Assembly (NCBI RefSeq): GCF_025685685.1
Contig: NZ_JAGSYH010000011.1
Location: 1-64,000 of the forward strand
Direction of reading: 5' to 3'
Source of the DNA: Acidicapsa dinghuensis
GTDB taxonomy: Bacteria; Acidobacteriota; Terriglobia; Terriglobales; Acidobacteriaceae
Length of the DNA: 64,000 bases
Within the stretch, counting starts at the first letter, position 1. Every line of letters starts with the position of its first letter. The notes below the pieces were generated by a model. The model had not been told where the DNA came from and did no database searches. It saw nothing but the letters and a program-made list of their open reading frames with translations. This document shows positions 35,390-44,380 of the stretch, in pieces. Made by a program: the position numbers and the translations under genes.

Positions 35390-36247
35390 AAGGTGAGGGA
35401 ACTCGGACACCATCCTTGCCGCAAAGCCAGCCCGCTAGGAGAAGCAAAGAATGGACCTCCCTTGCAAGGCCTAGCGCACGTGCATGAACCCCGTAACCGT
35501 GTCCGGTGAACGGTTCAAATGGCAAACGCTGCAAGTGTAGTGATAGAAACTGTCTCAACGAAGGGGTCAGTCGAAGAGGGCTGGTCAAAATCTTCTTGGT
35601 GCTTCCGCTCGACGTAGAGGACAAGCCAGTGGCGCAAGATCACGGAGGCCTGGCCTGAGGATCAATGTGCTCGGAGGGATTCGGGCCGCACGGATCTTTG
35701 ACGCTGCCTCGCCTGTGAGGACTGATCCTGAAGCCTACCCAGAAGCCTCTTCAATGAGCGGTTTGTCCTATTACCGACGACGGGCAACCGAAACACTTGT
35801 CAGGCTAGGCCGTTTTACAGCCAAGTGAACTGGATGTGTAAACTCTCGCAGGTCTGTCGGGTAGCAATTCGCGGTCGGAAAGCGCATTGGCGATTTGGCA
35901 CTCATTGCGGACATCAAGCACGATTTCCGCATGGGCGACCACTCGGAAGCACGTCACGTATAGGTCGCGCTGGTTGAAGAAACTCTGGCAACACCTGACT
36001 GCTTTGTAACCCAATGGTGCGAGACAATGAACCACGCGTTGTCGGCCCGTTTGCGTCATGACTAGAGCCGGGTGCGGATTCTTCCAGTCGCTCCTGACTC
36101 TACCTCGGAATCATCGTAGAACCTCTCTCAGCATTCGTCTAAAAAGATCGCTGTGCTTGCGCAATCGGTCTCGACATACCTTCTGATAAACCTAACGATC
36201 CACAATCTGCTACCGGCTTATAATGGGCCCCCAGGGAGGGCATATCG
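35390..36247. other. 858-base non-coding or decayed stretch
   Basis: No acceptable gene is seen. Two minus-strand frames exist (35355-35624 and 35805-36059) but lack ribosome-binding sites and recognisable motifs. The first overlaps the end of the transposase and probably belongs to insertion-sequence-derived DNA. The second (ending near RPARVYTSSS) could be a remnant. A short AACCGT/ACGGTT inverted repeat lies at about 35495-35515. The stretch separates the Rhs cassette array from the large 36248-39790 gene, whose promoter should lie in its last 100 bases. Confidence 0.45.
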
Positions 36248-39200
36248 ATGCCTCTAAGCACGACCCTGGTCAATCTCAAGTCCGGCCTGCTCAAGATCGC
36301 AGCGGGTTCGAAGCCAAACAATCCACCCAAAGCCATTTCATTATTCAGCAGCGGCATTCTTGCGAAAGAAAACCTGCTTAACGACGCGGCGTTGAGGGCC
36401 ATTGGCGTAGTGGTCAGCTCGAAGATGGATCACGCCAAGGCTCTTATGAACCAGCTTGGCTACACGGACATCACTCGAGCGCCTGCGTATAGCCTGAATC
36501 AGAACTCGATACGCGTGACGCCCGGCGTGTTAGGCACGCGGCGGATCATCATTCCCATTCATCCGTTTCCGATTGTTTCGACACCTGTTCATGCAACTCC
36601 GGTTGAAGCAAATCCTGTTGAACCAAAACCTGTCGAAGCAAGACCTATCGAGCTGAAACCTGTTGTCGCGGCTCCAGTTCATGTGGCGCCCGTTGTCGCG
36701 AGTCCAATTCACGCCACTGCCGTTCACCCCGTTGCAGCTACGGTGCTGGATCACACGATCAGTCCGGGGCTGGGAGGGACACCCGCGCCCGGGTTTGAAC
36801 CAAATTCGGTGCTGGCTGCGAATAGCTCGGTGATTATTGCTTCCACGCTTGATCTCACGCACACCAACCTGGTCATCGATCCGTCGGTGAATACGCTGAC
36901 GATCATTGTGGAAACACTCACGTGCGGAGCGGGTGCGCAGATCACCTATGACGATTCCAGCGTGTGGAATCCGCAGCCTCTGCCGCAGACTCAGGCGCCG
37001 AACGGGAACAGCTTCAACCCCAATGCGTACACGGGCAACGGTACCGACGGACAGAATGGTGGAGATGGAGGCGCTGGTCAATCGGGTGCTACGCAAACAA
37101 TCACGCCGCCGGCTGCTCCGAACGTGGTGATCTACGCGTTGAACATCAACGCCATGCCAGCCATTAACCTGACCGGCCAAAAGGGCGCGCCAGGCAATCC
37201 CGGCCAGAATGGCGGGAATGGCGGGAACGGTAGCCACGGCAAAGACGGATCCGACATTTGTGTGGGAGGTTTTGGTGGGTGTACGTCGCAGCCGGGCCAT
37301 GGCGGAAACGGTGGCAACGGCGGCAATGGCGGAAACGGCGGTAATGGCGGTGAAGGCGGCGCGGGTGGCAGCATCGACATCTGCACGACGCAAGACTGCT
37401 GGAACCAGCTGTTGAGCCAGAATGCGCAGTGGCTCTTCGACCTGGGCGGCGGCCCCGGTGGTATTCCTGGCCTGCCTGGAACGGGCGGCTCGTTCGGTAC
37501 CGGTGGTGCTCCTGGCACGCCGGGCGGCGGAGGATGCTGCAACAAATATCCGCTCGGCAACAGCGGCCGCCAGGGAGGGAATGGAGTTGCCGGGCAGACC
37601 GGCGCAAGCGGTCCGGCCGGGACGCTTACAGAGAACATCATCACGCTTGCGGAATGGGAAGCAGAACTCACCAAGCCGTGGCTGACGACCATTAATCCCA
37701 CGCAAGGAGCTGCCGGCACGCAGGTTACGGCCAACGGTCTCAATGTTGCGCCAGGCGATATCGTCCTGGTCAACGAACAGCCGGTAACGGCGACTGCAGT
37801 TGCCCAGCCGTTTACGCCTCCGGAGCTTTCGGCTGCGCAGTTCAAATTCACGCTTCCGGGGACTCTTCCGGGTGGCACAAATCACATCAGCCTCAAGCGC
37901 GCTGCCGACAATGTCGAGAGCGATCCGATGAATTTCGACGTGCTTCCGTTCATCAATGGAAGCAACTCGGGCGGCGGGTTTACTCCGGGCGATACCATCA
38001 CGCTGAACGGCAGCGGCTTTCTCACGAATGCCAGCGTTCATTTCACTCCACCCTCGCAGCCGGAAACGGTAATCGTGCCGCAATCCGTAACTGCCACCGC
38101 GGTCACTTTCGTTGTTCCTACAAGCGGCTCGCCGTCGTCGCAGGCGCAGGCGAGTGCTGCGGTTCGAGTGATAAATCCTGACGGCCAGAGCAGCAACACG
38201 CTTCAACTTACACAGCTCTCGTACGTCACGAATCACTTCCGTCCGAGCATCAACGGATTCAGCTTCACGAATTCCTCGGCGTGCCCGGGGCTTCCGAGCC
38301 TGTCTACGTTTGCGGCTGACTATGGCACCACGGAAGTGGCTCTGAGCTTCTTCTCGCTGCCGGTGCTTACGTCGGCGTTTTATGCGCTGTATGCGGTCCT
38401 GCTTGGCCCTGAATGCCACGGCCTCTGCACAGGCTTTGCGGGTTCGGCGATGAAGCGCTTTTCGATGGGTGAAACCGACACTTTTGCAGAACCGCTCACC
38501 AACGATCTGCGGACGGAGTTTTCCATCGGCTGGGCACGTCAGTTGAGCGGTCAGCTACTGACTAATTTTCTCGGCCAGTGCATGAACGGTGCTGCCCAGG
38601 TGATGACGTCAGTGCAGCAGGTGGAGTCGACGTTTAGCGGAGCACAAACGGCTAACAACATGCCGCTGGTGTTCTTCATCCCGTCGGGGCTGCCGGTGTC
38701 GAGCCAGTGGTTCAACAACATCCAGGCGAGCCATTGCCTGGCGCCATGGAAGCTGGTGCGCCCGCTGGGTTGGACTGGTGGATACAACAATGTCAAGCTG
38801 TATCTCTATGACTGCAACAACCCCGGCGCGGATGACTGCTACCTCAACATCACGCAGACGGGCAACACGCTGAGCTTCAGCTACAACAAGGACAACTCAT
38901 ATAGCACCAGCAACGGATTTACGCTGGGCGTTCTCACGATGGATCAGGCGCTCTACTCCGGCGTCGATCTTCCGTGGGTTTACGGCGCGGACTGGGTGGT
39001 TGATTTCATTCTGAGCCCGGCTCAGCTCAGCCTGAACAATCTTGCCGGCCAGCTTACCGGGCCAAGCGGCAACACGCTGTATGGGCAGGTTCCGGGAGTG
39101 GTTCCGTCGCTTCTGAGCTGGCCACACAATCTGATGCTGGTTCCGCGGCAACTTGCGCTACAGCGCAATATCCAAGGCACCGGCAATGGCACTTACACGT

Positions 39201-39790
39201 ACGTGAGCATCGCGCCGCCGGACGCGTCGATTCCCGCGAGCAGCTTCAGTTCCCTGTTGCCTGCCGGAGCCAACACTGTCATCCCGCACGAGCGAGGATT
39301 CACGCTGCAGAATGTCTCGTGCGGTGCTTCCACCAAGGACACGGTGCTTCTTGGTCCTGATAACCAATCGATCCAGATCTCAACGAACGAGCCGAACAAA
39401 ACTTTCGACGCATGGATTGCACAGCACTTCGAAGTGCAGTCGGGCACAGCTCCAACAACGACGTCGACGCACCACGCACAGGTCATCCACATGAGCGGTA
39501 TCACGCTAGCGGCAGGCGAACAACTGCTCCTGTGGACTGACACTGCCCTCGGTCAGATCGGGGTATCGAACAATGGCGCAGCGAAGAACTTCAATATCGC
39601 TGTGTCCCTTGTCGATCTTGGAACCGGCCAGACAACAGCCACGCAAACCACGCCAGGACAAATAGGCGCCCACGCCGACTGCAAGCTGGCCGTCACGAAC
39701 TGGAATCAGCTCACAACCGCCCCCGCTGTGTCTCAGGGCGCATTGCATTCTCTGTTGCCGCTCAACTTCCAGATGCCCACCGTGAAGTAG
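36248..39790 (+). CDS. Giant multi-domain protein: Gly-rich, TIG-like and cysteine-peptidase-like regions
   Basis: The 1180-residue product has no signal peptide. Residues 1-100 are unrecognised. Residues 110-170 are a PV-repeat tract (units like TPVEANPVEPKPVEA). Residues 260-460 are glycine-rich and collagen-like (GQNGGNGGNGSHGKDG, then long GGNGGNGG runs and GLPGTGG). Residues 475-660 hold two IPT/TIG-like beta domains (INPTQGAAGTQVTANG; PGDTITLNGSGFLTNASVHF). The C-terminal third has a pattern of papain-like peptidases: C727 in PECHGLCTGFAGSAM, H829 in ASHCLAPWKLV, and D855 in LYLYDCNNPG. The last 250 residues are beta-rich. It is probably surface-associated by another route, or released. 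Function is unknown; the peptidase idea is inference from motif order. Confidence 0.7.
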   Translation: MPLSTTLVNLKSGLLKIAAGSKPNNPPKAISLFSSGILAKENLLNDAALRAIGVVVSSKMDHAKALMNQLGYTDITRAPAYSLNQNSIRVTPGVLGTRRIIIPIHPFPIVSTPVHATPVEANPVEPKPVEARPIELKPVVAAPVHVAPVVASPIHATAVHPVAATVLDHTISPGLGGTPAPGFEPNSVLAANSSVIIASTLDLTHTNLVIDPSVNTLTIIVETLTCGAGAQITYDDSSVWNPQPLPQTQAPNGNSFNPNAYTGNGTDGQNGGDGGAGQSGATQTITPPAAPNVVIYALNINAMPAINLTGQKGAPGNPGQNGGNGGNGSHGKDGSDICVGGFGGCTSQPGHGGNGGNGGNGGNGGNGGEGGAGGSIDICTTQDCWNQLLSQNAQWLFDLGGGPGGIPGLPGTGGSFGTGGAPGTPGGGGCCNKYPLGNSGRQGGNGVAGQTGASGPAGTLTENIITLAEWEAELTKPWLTTINPTQGAAGTQVTANGLNVAPGDIVLVNEQPVTATAVAQPFTPPELSAAQFKFTLPGTLPGGTNHISLKRAADNVESDPMNFDVLPFINGSNSGGGFTPGDTITLNGSGFLTNASVHFTPPSQPETVIVPQSVTATAVTFVVPTSGSPSSQAQASAAVRVINPDGQSSNTLQLTQLSYVTNHFRPSINGFSFTNSSACPGLPSLSTFAADYGTTEVALSFFSLPVLTSAFYALYAVLLGPECHGLCTGFAGSAMKRFSMGETDTFAEPLTNDLRTEFSIGWARQLSGQLLTNFLGQCMNGAAQVMTSVQQVESTFSGAQTANNMPLVFFIPSGLPVSSQWFNNIQASHCLAPWKLVRPLGWTGGYNNVKLYLYDCNNPGADDCYLNITQTGNTLSFSYNKDNSYSTSNGFTLGVLTMDQALYSGVDLPWVYGADWVVDFILSPAQLSLNNLAGQLTGPSGNTLYGQVPGVVPSLLSWPHNLMLVPRQLALQRNIQGTGNGTYTYVSIAPPDASIPASSFSSLLPAGANTVIPHERGFTLQNVSCGASTKDTVLLGPDNQSIQISTNEPNKTFDAWIAQHFEVQSGTAPTTTSTHHAQVIHMSGITLAAGEQLLLWTDTALGQIGVSNNGAAKNFNIAVSLVDLGTGQTTATQTTPGQIGAHADCKLAVTNWNQLTTAPAVSQGALHSLLPLNFQMPTVK

Positions 39791-39973
39791 CCGTCGGTAA
39801 CGTACAGGCGGCAGCCGTAGTACACGATTGCCGCCTGGAATTGCCTGCTTCGTGTCTAAGTACGTTCCTGCTCATCCCCGAGGCTCGATGAGTGCATTGG
39901 CGATTATGCGACAACTGAGAATGAAATTGACTCCACGGACGTATGCGGCGATCTGTTTGCTGCCGACTGTCGG

Positions 39974-40768
39974 CTAAGCGATCCCTCCCATCCACGGGTC
40001 GCTAAAGCTTACCTTTCCAGTTTCAACTCTGCCGGCAAAGCGCGATTCGACGTCTACGCCATTTGCTTTAACCGAGAAGTCATACCAACTGTGACTTTGC
40101 TCAAGCCGAAGGACAACGGACGTTTCCTTCCCAGGTTCGATTTGGCCTGTCACAATCTCCGCTTTGTATGCATTGTCGTGGATCTCGAATCCGATGGACT
40201 TGCCGGTGACATTGTGCAGATGCAGTAGTGCATTGCCTGTCAATGTATTTCCCCGGCGTTCGTAACAGGTTCGTAACTTTAATGGACTTGAATCCGGGTG
40301 TCCTGTGAAGTACCGGTAGAAGCCGTTGAGGCCGTGCGCTTCGATTGCATATCGGGAGCCGGCAAAGATGGCGAGAGGATATTGCCGCGTAAGGCTGTCG
40401 CCCGGTTTTAGTGCGCACGTGGCGCTTATCATTCCTTGTCCAGGGCTGTCCTTAATGTTGCGGAGATAGACATTGAATGGGGCGCCTGCAGACTTCGCCC
40501 CATGGACCTCATTTCCTGCGCAGAGGTGAATCTCGAAGTGCGAGCCATCCGCACCGATGTTTCCGTCGGCATAGAATTCGTAGGGAAGGGCGCAAGACGG
40601 GCTGATGCCATCTTCCTGGGCTGGCATCCGATCTGAATGCCGCGCAGATTTGTTGATCCGTTCGATTTGCTCCGCCGTCAATTTCGTGAACTTGGACGGA
40701 ATTTCCTTATAGCGCGCTTTTTCGATGCTGACGACAAACTTGTCCCGGTTGAGAAAATCGAGGGCGGC
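39974..40768 (-). pseudogene. 3' remnant of a phospholipase C gene (PlcN-like)
   Basis: From about 40768 down to 39974 the minus strand encodes the end of a bacterial non-haemolytic phospholipase C: AALDFLNRDKFVVSIEKARY, then LTAEQIERINKS, CALPYEFYADG, FEIHLCAGNEVHG, and the two DUF756-type C-terminal beta domains (PFNVYLRN, YAIEAHGLNGFYRYFTG, IGFEIHDNAYK, HSWYDFSVKANG). The catalytic phosphoesterase domain, about 400 residues, is missing. At its broken 5' end it abuts, in opposite orientation, a broken carboxylesterase gene. No ribosome-binding site or true start is present, so it is a dead remnant. Confidence 0.8.
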
Positions 40769-41859
40769 GAGCAAAGGGATGGTCTTCGTCAGTATCAACT
40801 ATCGGCTCGGCCAATTCGGTTTCTTCGCCTTTCCAGAACTGACATGAGAGAGCAAGACTGGGCAATTGGGCAACTACGGCTACTTTGATCAACTCGCCGC
40901 TCTGAAGTGGGTGCAGCGCAATATCGCGGCCTTTGGCGGCGATCCGCACAAGGTCACTATCGCCGGCGAGTCCGCAGGCGGGGGAGCGGTTCATGCATTG
41001 GTGACATCGCCGTTCACCACCGGTCTCTTCCGCGGAGCCATCGTCCAGTCAGGCGGGGGTTGAACTGGGCTCGGCTCCCCAGGCCTGAGGCAAGAGAGGA
41101 ATGGCCAGCCTTCGGCGGAAGAGGTCGGCGTTGCGTTTGCAAAGAGCAAACGCATCGCAGGCGACGGACCCGAAGCCCTCAAGCAACTGCGCGCGCTTCC
41201 GCCGGACTCGATTGTAGACGGACTAAGTATGGTCACGATGTTTATGGCGCGAGCTACTTTTTCCGGCCCGATGATCGACGGGATCCTCGTTGTCGACGAT
41301 CCGCAGACCCTATATCAAGCGGGCAAATATCAACATGTGCCGATGATCGTCGGAGCAAACAGCGCGGATATGGGCATGTCCCGCGCAACAACCGAGCAGG
41401 AAATATTCGCGCCTTTTGGTGCGAACCAGAAGGCCGCTGAAGAGGCCTATGACGCTTCAACCACCAAAAGATGTCCGCGCCTTGGCTACGACAGTCGCCT
41501 CAGACGCGATGATGGCGGAACCTGCGAGGTTTGTGGCCCAGACGCTGTCATCGCAAGGCGTGCCGGCCTGGGAGTTCCGATTCAGTTATGTTGCCGACTT
41601 CGATGCGCAAAGAGCTGACGGGAGCACCGCACGCTACCGACGTTCCGTTTGTCTTCGATACGGCCGAAGCGCATTACGGCGCTCCGCTTACGGAAGCAGA
41701 CGAAAAGGTAGCGCAGGAGATGATTACCTATTGGGCAAACTTCATCAAGACAGGAAATCCGAGTGGAGCAGGTTTGCCTGACTGGCCGGCTATCGCTCAA
41801 CGAGCGACATGCTGATGGACTTTACGGAGAGTGGACCCGTGGCAAAGGCAGATCCATGA
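40765..41859 (+). pseudogene. 5'-truncated, multiply frameshifted type-B carboxylesterase
   Basis: Esterase sense begins in mid-gene with GMVFVSINYRLGQFGFFAFP, hits a TGA at about 40836, and continues in another frame with GNYGYFDQLAALKWVQRNIA and the nucleophile motif VTIAGESAGGGAVHAL. It then stops again at about 41063, continues as GPEALKQLRALPPDSIVDGL and DDPQTLYQAGKYQHVPMIVG, and ends with DVPFVFDTAEAHYG and MITYWANFIKTGNP. At least three frame changes or stops occur. It lacks the N-terminal 150 or so residues. It is the same family as the intact exported esterase at 20146-21735 but clearly a different, decayed gene. Confidence 0.85.
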
Positions 41860-41971
41860 AAGAAGCGATTGGATCTGACGGAAGAACTCGCCTCGAAGCG
41901 GGCAAGTCAATAGCTTTTGGACAGCTTGGCTTGGATCAGAAGAGGTCAGGACAGAACGAGGGGGCAAGAAC

Positions 41972-42433
41972 ATGAGATCGAAACTTCAAATCATCGCAAT
42001 CCTGGTGAGCCTTGTATTCACTGTCCCATCCCGAGCACAATCGGGAGATCCACTGTTCCCGAAAGGTGAACTTAGCACCGATCAACATCACACCGGGAAC
42101 ATCTGGCTTAGTGTGCTGAACGCGGGAGACAGCAGGTTCGACCCCAGTATTGCTCAAGCAGTTTACGATCCCGGCGCGAAGCTGAATTGGCATAGTCATC
42201 CGGGCGGTCAGGTATTGCTCATCACTGAAGGCACGGGCTATTACCAGGAGCGAGGAAAGCCGGTCCGCGTGGTTCACAAAGGAGAAGTAATCAAGTGCGC
42301 GCCGGGCGTGGAGCATTGGCATGGTGCGGCTTCCGGAAGCGTCTTTGCCTACATAGCGGTTACTCCGACGCAAAAAGGAAAGACGATTTGGCTGGAGCCC
42401 GTTAGCGATAAAGACTATAACAGCGCGAAATGA
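41972..42433 (+). CDS. Exported cupin-domain protein
   Basis: The 153-residue product has a signal peptide (IIAILVSLVFTVPSRAQ) and a cupin-2 barrel. Motif 1 is YDPGAKLNWHSHPGGQVLLI, with two His plus a Gln in the place of the usual Glu. Motif 2 is IKCAPGVEHWHGAASGSV, with the third His. Metal binding is therefore likely but with one changed ligand. This subgroup is often annotated next to carboxymuconolactone decarboxylases or as a quercetinase-like stress protein. The ATG lies 42 bp after the end of a stretch related to the decayed esterase and 21 bp before the SRPBCC gene, so the two genes may be co-transcribed. Substrate unknown. Confidence 0.85.
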   Translation: MRSKLQIIAILVSLVFTVPSRAQSGDPLFPKGELSTDQHHTGNIWLSVLNAGDSRFDPSIAQAVYDPGAKLNWHSHPGGQVLLITEGTGYYQERGKPVRVVHKGEVIKCAPGVEHWHGAASGSVFAYIAVTPTQKGKTIWLEPVSDKDYNSAK

Positions 42434-42454
42434 GGGATTCCCTGGCTAGGTGAA

Positions 42455-43474
42455 ATGAGCGGCACTATGACGATTCTCCAGATTGACTTGCTCAGGACAA
42501 TTGTTTTTTTGGCTGCTGCACAGGGCGTGCAGCAAGGTCCGGCAGAAGCTCCTCTTCAGATACCGAATCCTCACTATGCAACGATCGAAGAGTCGATCGT
42601 GGTCGATGCGCCGGTGGACAAGGTCTGGGCCCGAGTCGGGAGGTTCTGCGACATCACCGAGTGGATGAATTCGCCTGAATGGGCGGATTGCAAGTATCTG
42701 CAGGGTGATGGTGGTCCTGGTACTGTTCGCTCGATCGTGAATGAGGTGCTGGTTGGGCAGACTCAATACAGCTACACTTACGCCCAGCCGCCTCGAAAAG
42801 ACACGCTCTACAATCTGGCTCACGGCACACTCTCGGCAGAACCGTTGATGTCCGGCACGACTCGCCTGACATACACGATGCTCAGGGATGACTCCATCCT
42901 TCCTGGCGATGCGGCGCGCCAACGGGATTCAGACGCCCGACATGCCCGCGTGTCTGACTGGCTGAAGAACATGAAAGTGTTAGCCGAGGCCGGTAAGCTA
43001 CCTCCGAAGCCAGCGGGAAATCTTCGTCCGCCAATAACGACTCCACTACTAAACGAGAATCCGCACTATGCCAGTCTGCCGATGTCTATCGAGGTCAACG
43101 CGCCCATCGAAGAGGTCTGGGCACGTATCGGCAAGTACTGCGACATCGGGGAATGGGCCTTCCAAAGCTGCGATTTGTTGTCAGGTAAAGAGGGCGAGAT
43201 CGAAGCTGTTCGAACGATCGGTCACTCGATCATCGTCGGGCAGACCCGATATAGCTACACCTACACGCAGCCGCTGCGCATCGGTGGTCTCTACCCGATG
43301 TACCACGGCACGCTAGAGGCGCGTTCTCTCGGACCAAATCGAACAACGATCTATTACACGCTGGTTTGGGATGACTCGGTGCAGCCGGACGAAGCCGCCC
43401 GGCAAAAGCAGATCAACACCTACCATCTGCTTTTCGAGAAGATGCTTCGAAATATGAAAAAGCTCGCTGAGTGA
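42455..43474 (+). CDS. Tandem SRPBCC (polyketide-cyclase-like) protein
   Basis: The 339-residue product has a hydrophobic N-terminus (LRTIVFLAAAQGVQQ), possibly a weak signal, and two repeats of an SRPBCC/MxaD-like fold. Each repeat has a start like ESIVVDAPVDKVWARVGRFC or MSIEVNAPIEEVWARIGKYC, a middle VGQTxYSYTYxQP, an LxxxxHGTLxAxxL strand, and a C-terminal helix with LPGDAARQR / QPDEAARQK and LKNMKVLAE / LRNMKKLAE. The repeats share clear mutual similarity, so they arose by duplication. The fold binds hydrophobic ligands in a deep cavity. It follows the cupin gene by 21 bp and may act on the same compound. Function unknown. Confidence 0.85.
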   Translation: MSGTMTILQIDLLRTIVFLAAAQGVQQGPAEAPLQIPNPHYATIEESIVVDAPVDKVWARVGRFCDITEWMNSPEWADCKYLQGDGGPGTVRSIVNEVLVGQTQYSYTYAQPPRKDTLYNLAHGTLSAEPLMSGTTRLTYTMLRDDSILPGDAARQRDSDARHARVSDWLKNMKVLAEAGKLPPKPAGNLRPPITTPLLNENPHYASLPMSIEVNAPIEEVWARIGKYCDIGEWAFQSCDLLSGKEGEIEAVRTIGHSIIVGQTRYSYTYTQPLRIGGLYPMYHGTLEARSLGPNRTTIYYTLVWDDSVQPDEAARQKQINTYHLLFEKMLRNMKKLAE

Positions 43475-44012
43475 GGCGCCCTTAGCCCGGAGGACAAGCA
43501 GGCCCCTGTGGTTTATTAGCCTAAGGAAACCTCTGATCAAATCTCCCGCCGCCACTTGGAGAACTTGTGGCGCCGGGAGAAGGCCGCAGTGATGAAACCG
43601 AGTGTGAGAATCATTCGCGATGAGCACACACCGGGCGGAGGTCAATGGGACAGAGATAGCGGGCATATTAAGACACAATAAGGCCTCCTCAGGTTCCCGT
43701 AAGCGCCAAAAGCTGTCACAGCAGACATCAGCAAAACCACATTGCCGTGTAGTCGCCGATGGTGACTTGTGCCCGCCTGGTCGGGAACGATTCATTGCGT
43801 ATTCAGAAGATCGCATCATCTTCGATTCGCTCGGGTTGGTGCTCCAAGATCGCCATGAAAAATGTGGGGGATTTTGAGGGTATGCTTCTTCAAGATATTG
43901 GGTAATTGTGAGTAATCCCCACAGTCGTGGTCGAGAGTTTTTGTGATCGCAAGCTGCTGAAAATGCACAACGTAGAGCACTGCTTAGCAAGCCTGAAAAG
44001 TGCAAATATCTA
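43475..44012. other. Decayed stretch without an acceptable gene
   Basis: Frames on both strands are open for up to about 230 residues (minus strand 43313-44005) but show no family motif. The one overlapping the SRPBCC gene cannot be real throughout. The base composition resembles coding DNA in short pieces, so it may hold remnants of genes lost during island decay. A tRNA 3' fragment begins at its right end. Confidence 0.4.
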
Positions 44013-44057
44013 GCTGTTAACGGAAGGGTTGTAGGTTCGCGTCCGACCCGAGGAGCA
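44013..44057 (+). pseudogene. tRNA-Asn 3'-half fragment (attachment-site footprint)
   Basis: The 45 bases read GCTGTTAAC, then GGAAGGGTTGTAGGTTCG and GTCC...ACCCGAGGAGCA. This matches the anticodon loop (GTT), variable region, T-arm and 3' acceptor strand of a bacterial tRNA-Asn, with a few changes. The 5' half is absent. Integrative elements that use a tRNA gene leave such a 3'-end copy at the far boundary. The intact tRNA-Asn is not in the window. The likeness is seen directly; the attachment-site reading is inference. Confidence 0.65.
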
Positions 44058-44380
44058 AATTCCGTTTTAAATCAATAATTTAAGGAGAAGATAGTTTCGA
44101 TCTTCATCGAAACTTGGCCCAGTTTGCTCCAACTCTCGTCTCACAAGACTGTTTGTGCCGGGTTGAGCGGGCAACGAGCTTCTTTGTCTTAAAGGAGGGA
44201 ACTTGTAGCAGTCTGAGTGAATCAGGTTTTGCTCGAAAGGTGGTAAGTGGCCCGCATACAACAATTCGCGAGCGAATTGCGCGTACAGGGTTTGGGTGAT
44301 CGTTCACTATTGAGAGAAGTAGGGCTGAGATCCATCGGGTGAGAAGTTGTGGGTTTCCTGAGAGGCCTTGAAAGTGAACT

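Noticed and set aside
35495..35520. ggttcaaat word resembling the tRNA T-arm, considered as a right attachment site matching tRNA-Arg
   Set aside because: Only nine bases match and no acceptor 3' end follows, so there is no attR evidence at this place.
35355..35624. 89-residue minus-strand ORF overlapping the transposase end
   Set aside because: Overlaps the transposase 3' end, no ribosome-binding site and no recognisable domain.
36530..38419. 629-residue minus-strand ORF inside the giant gene
   Set aside because: It is an antisense shadow made open by the biased GC-rich, glycine-rich coding strand; its Arg-rich sequence has no sense.
43313..44005. 230-residue minus-strand ORF overlapping the SRPBCC gene end
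   Set aside because: Its right half overlaps a clearly real gene in antisense and the rest shows no motif; a short YLEEAYP segment recalls glutathione transferases but nothing follows it.
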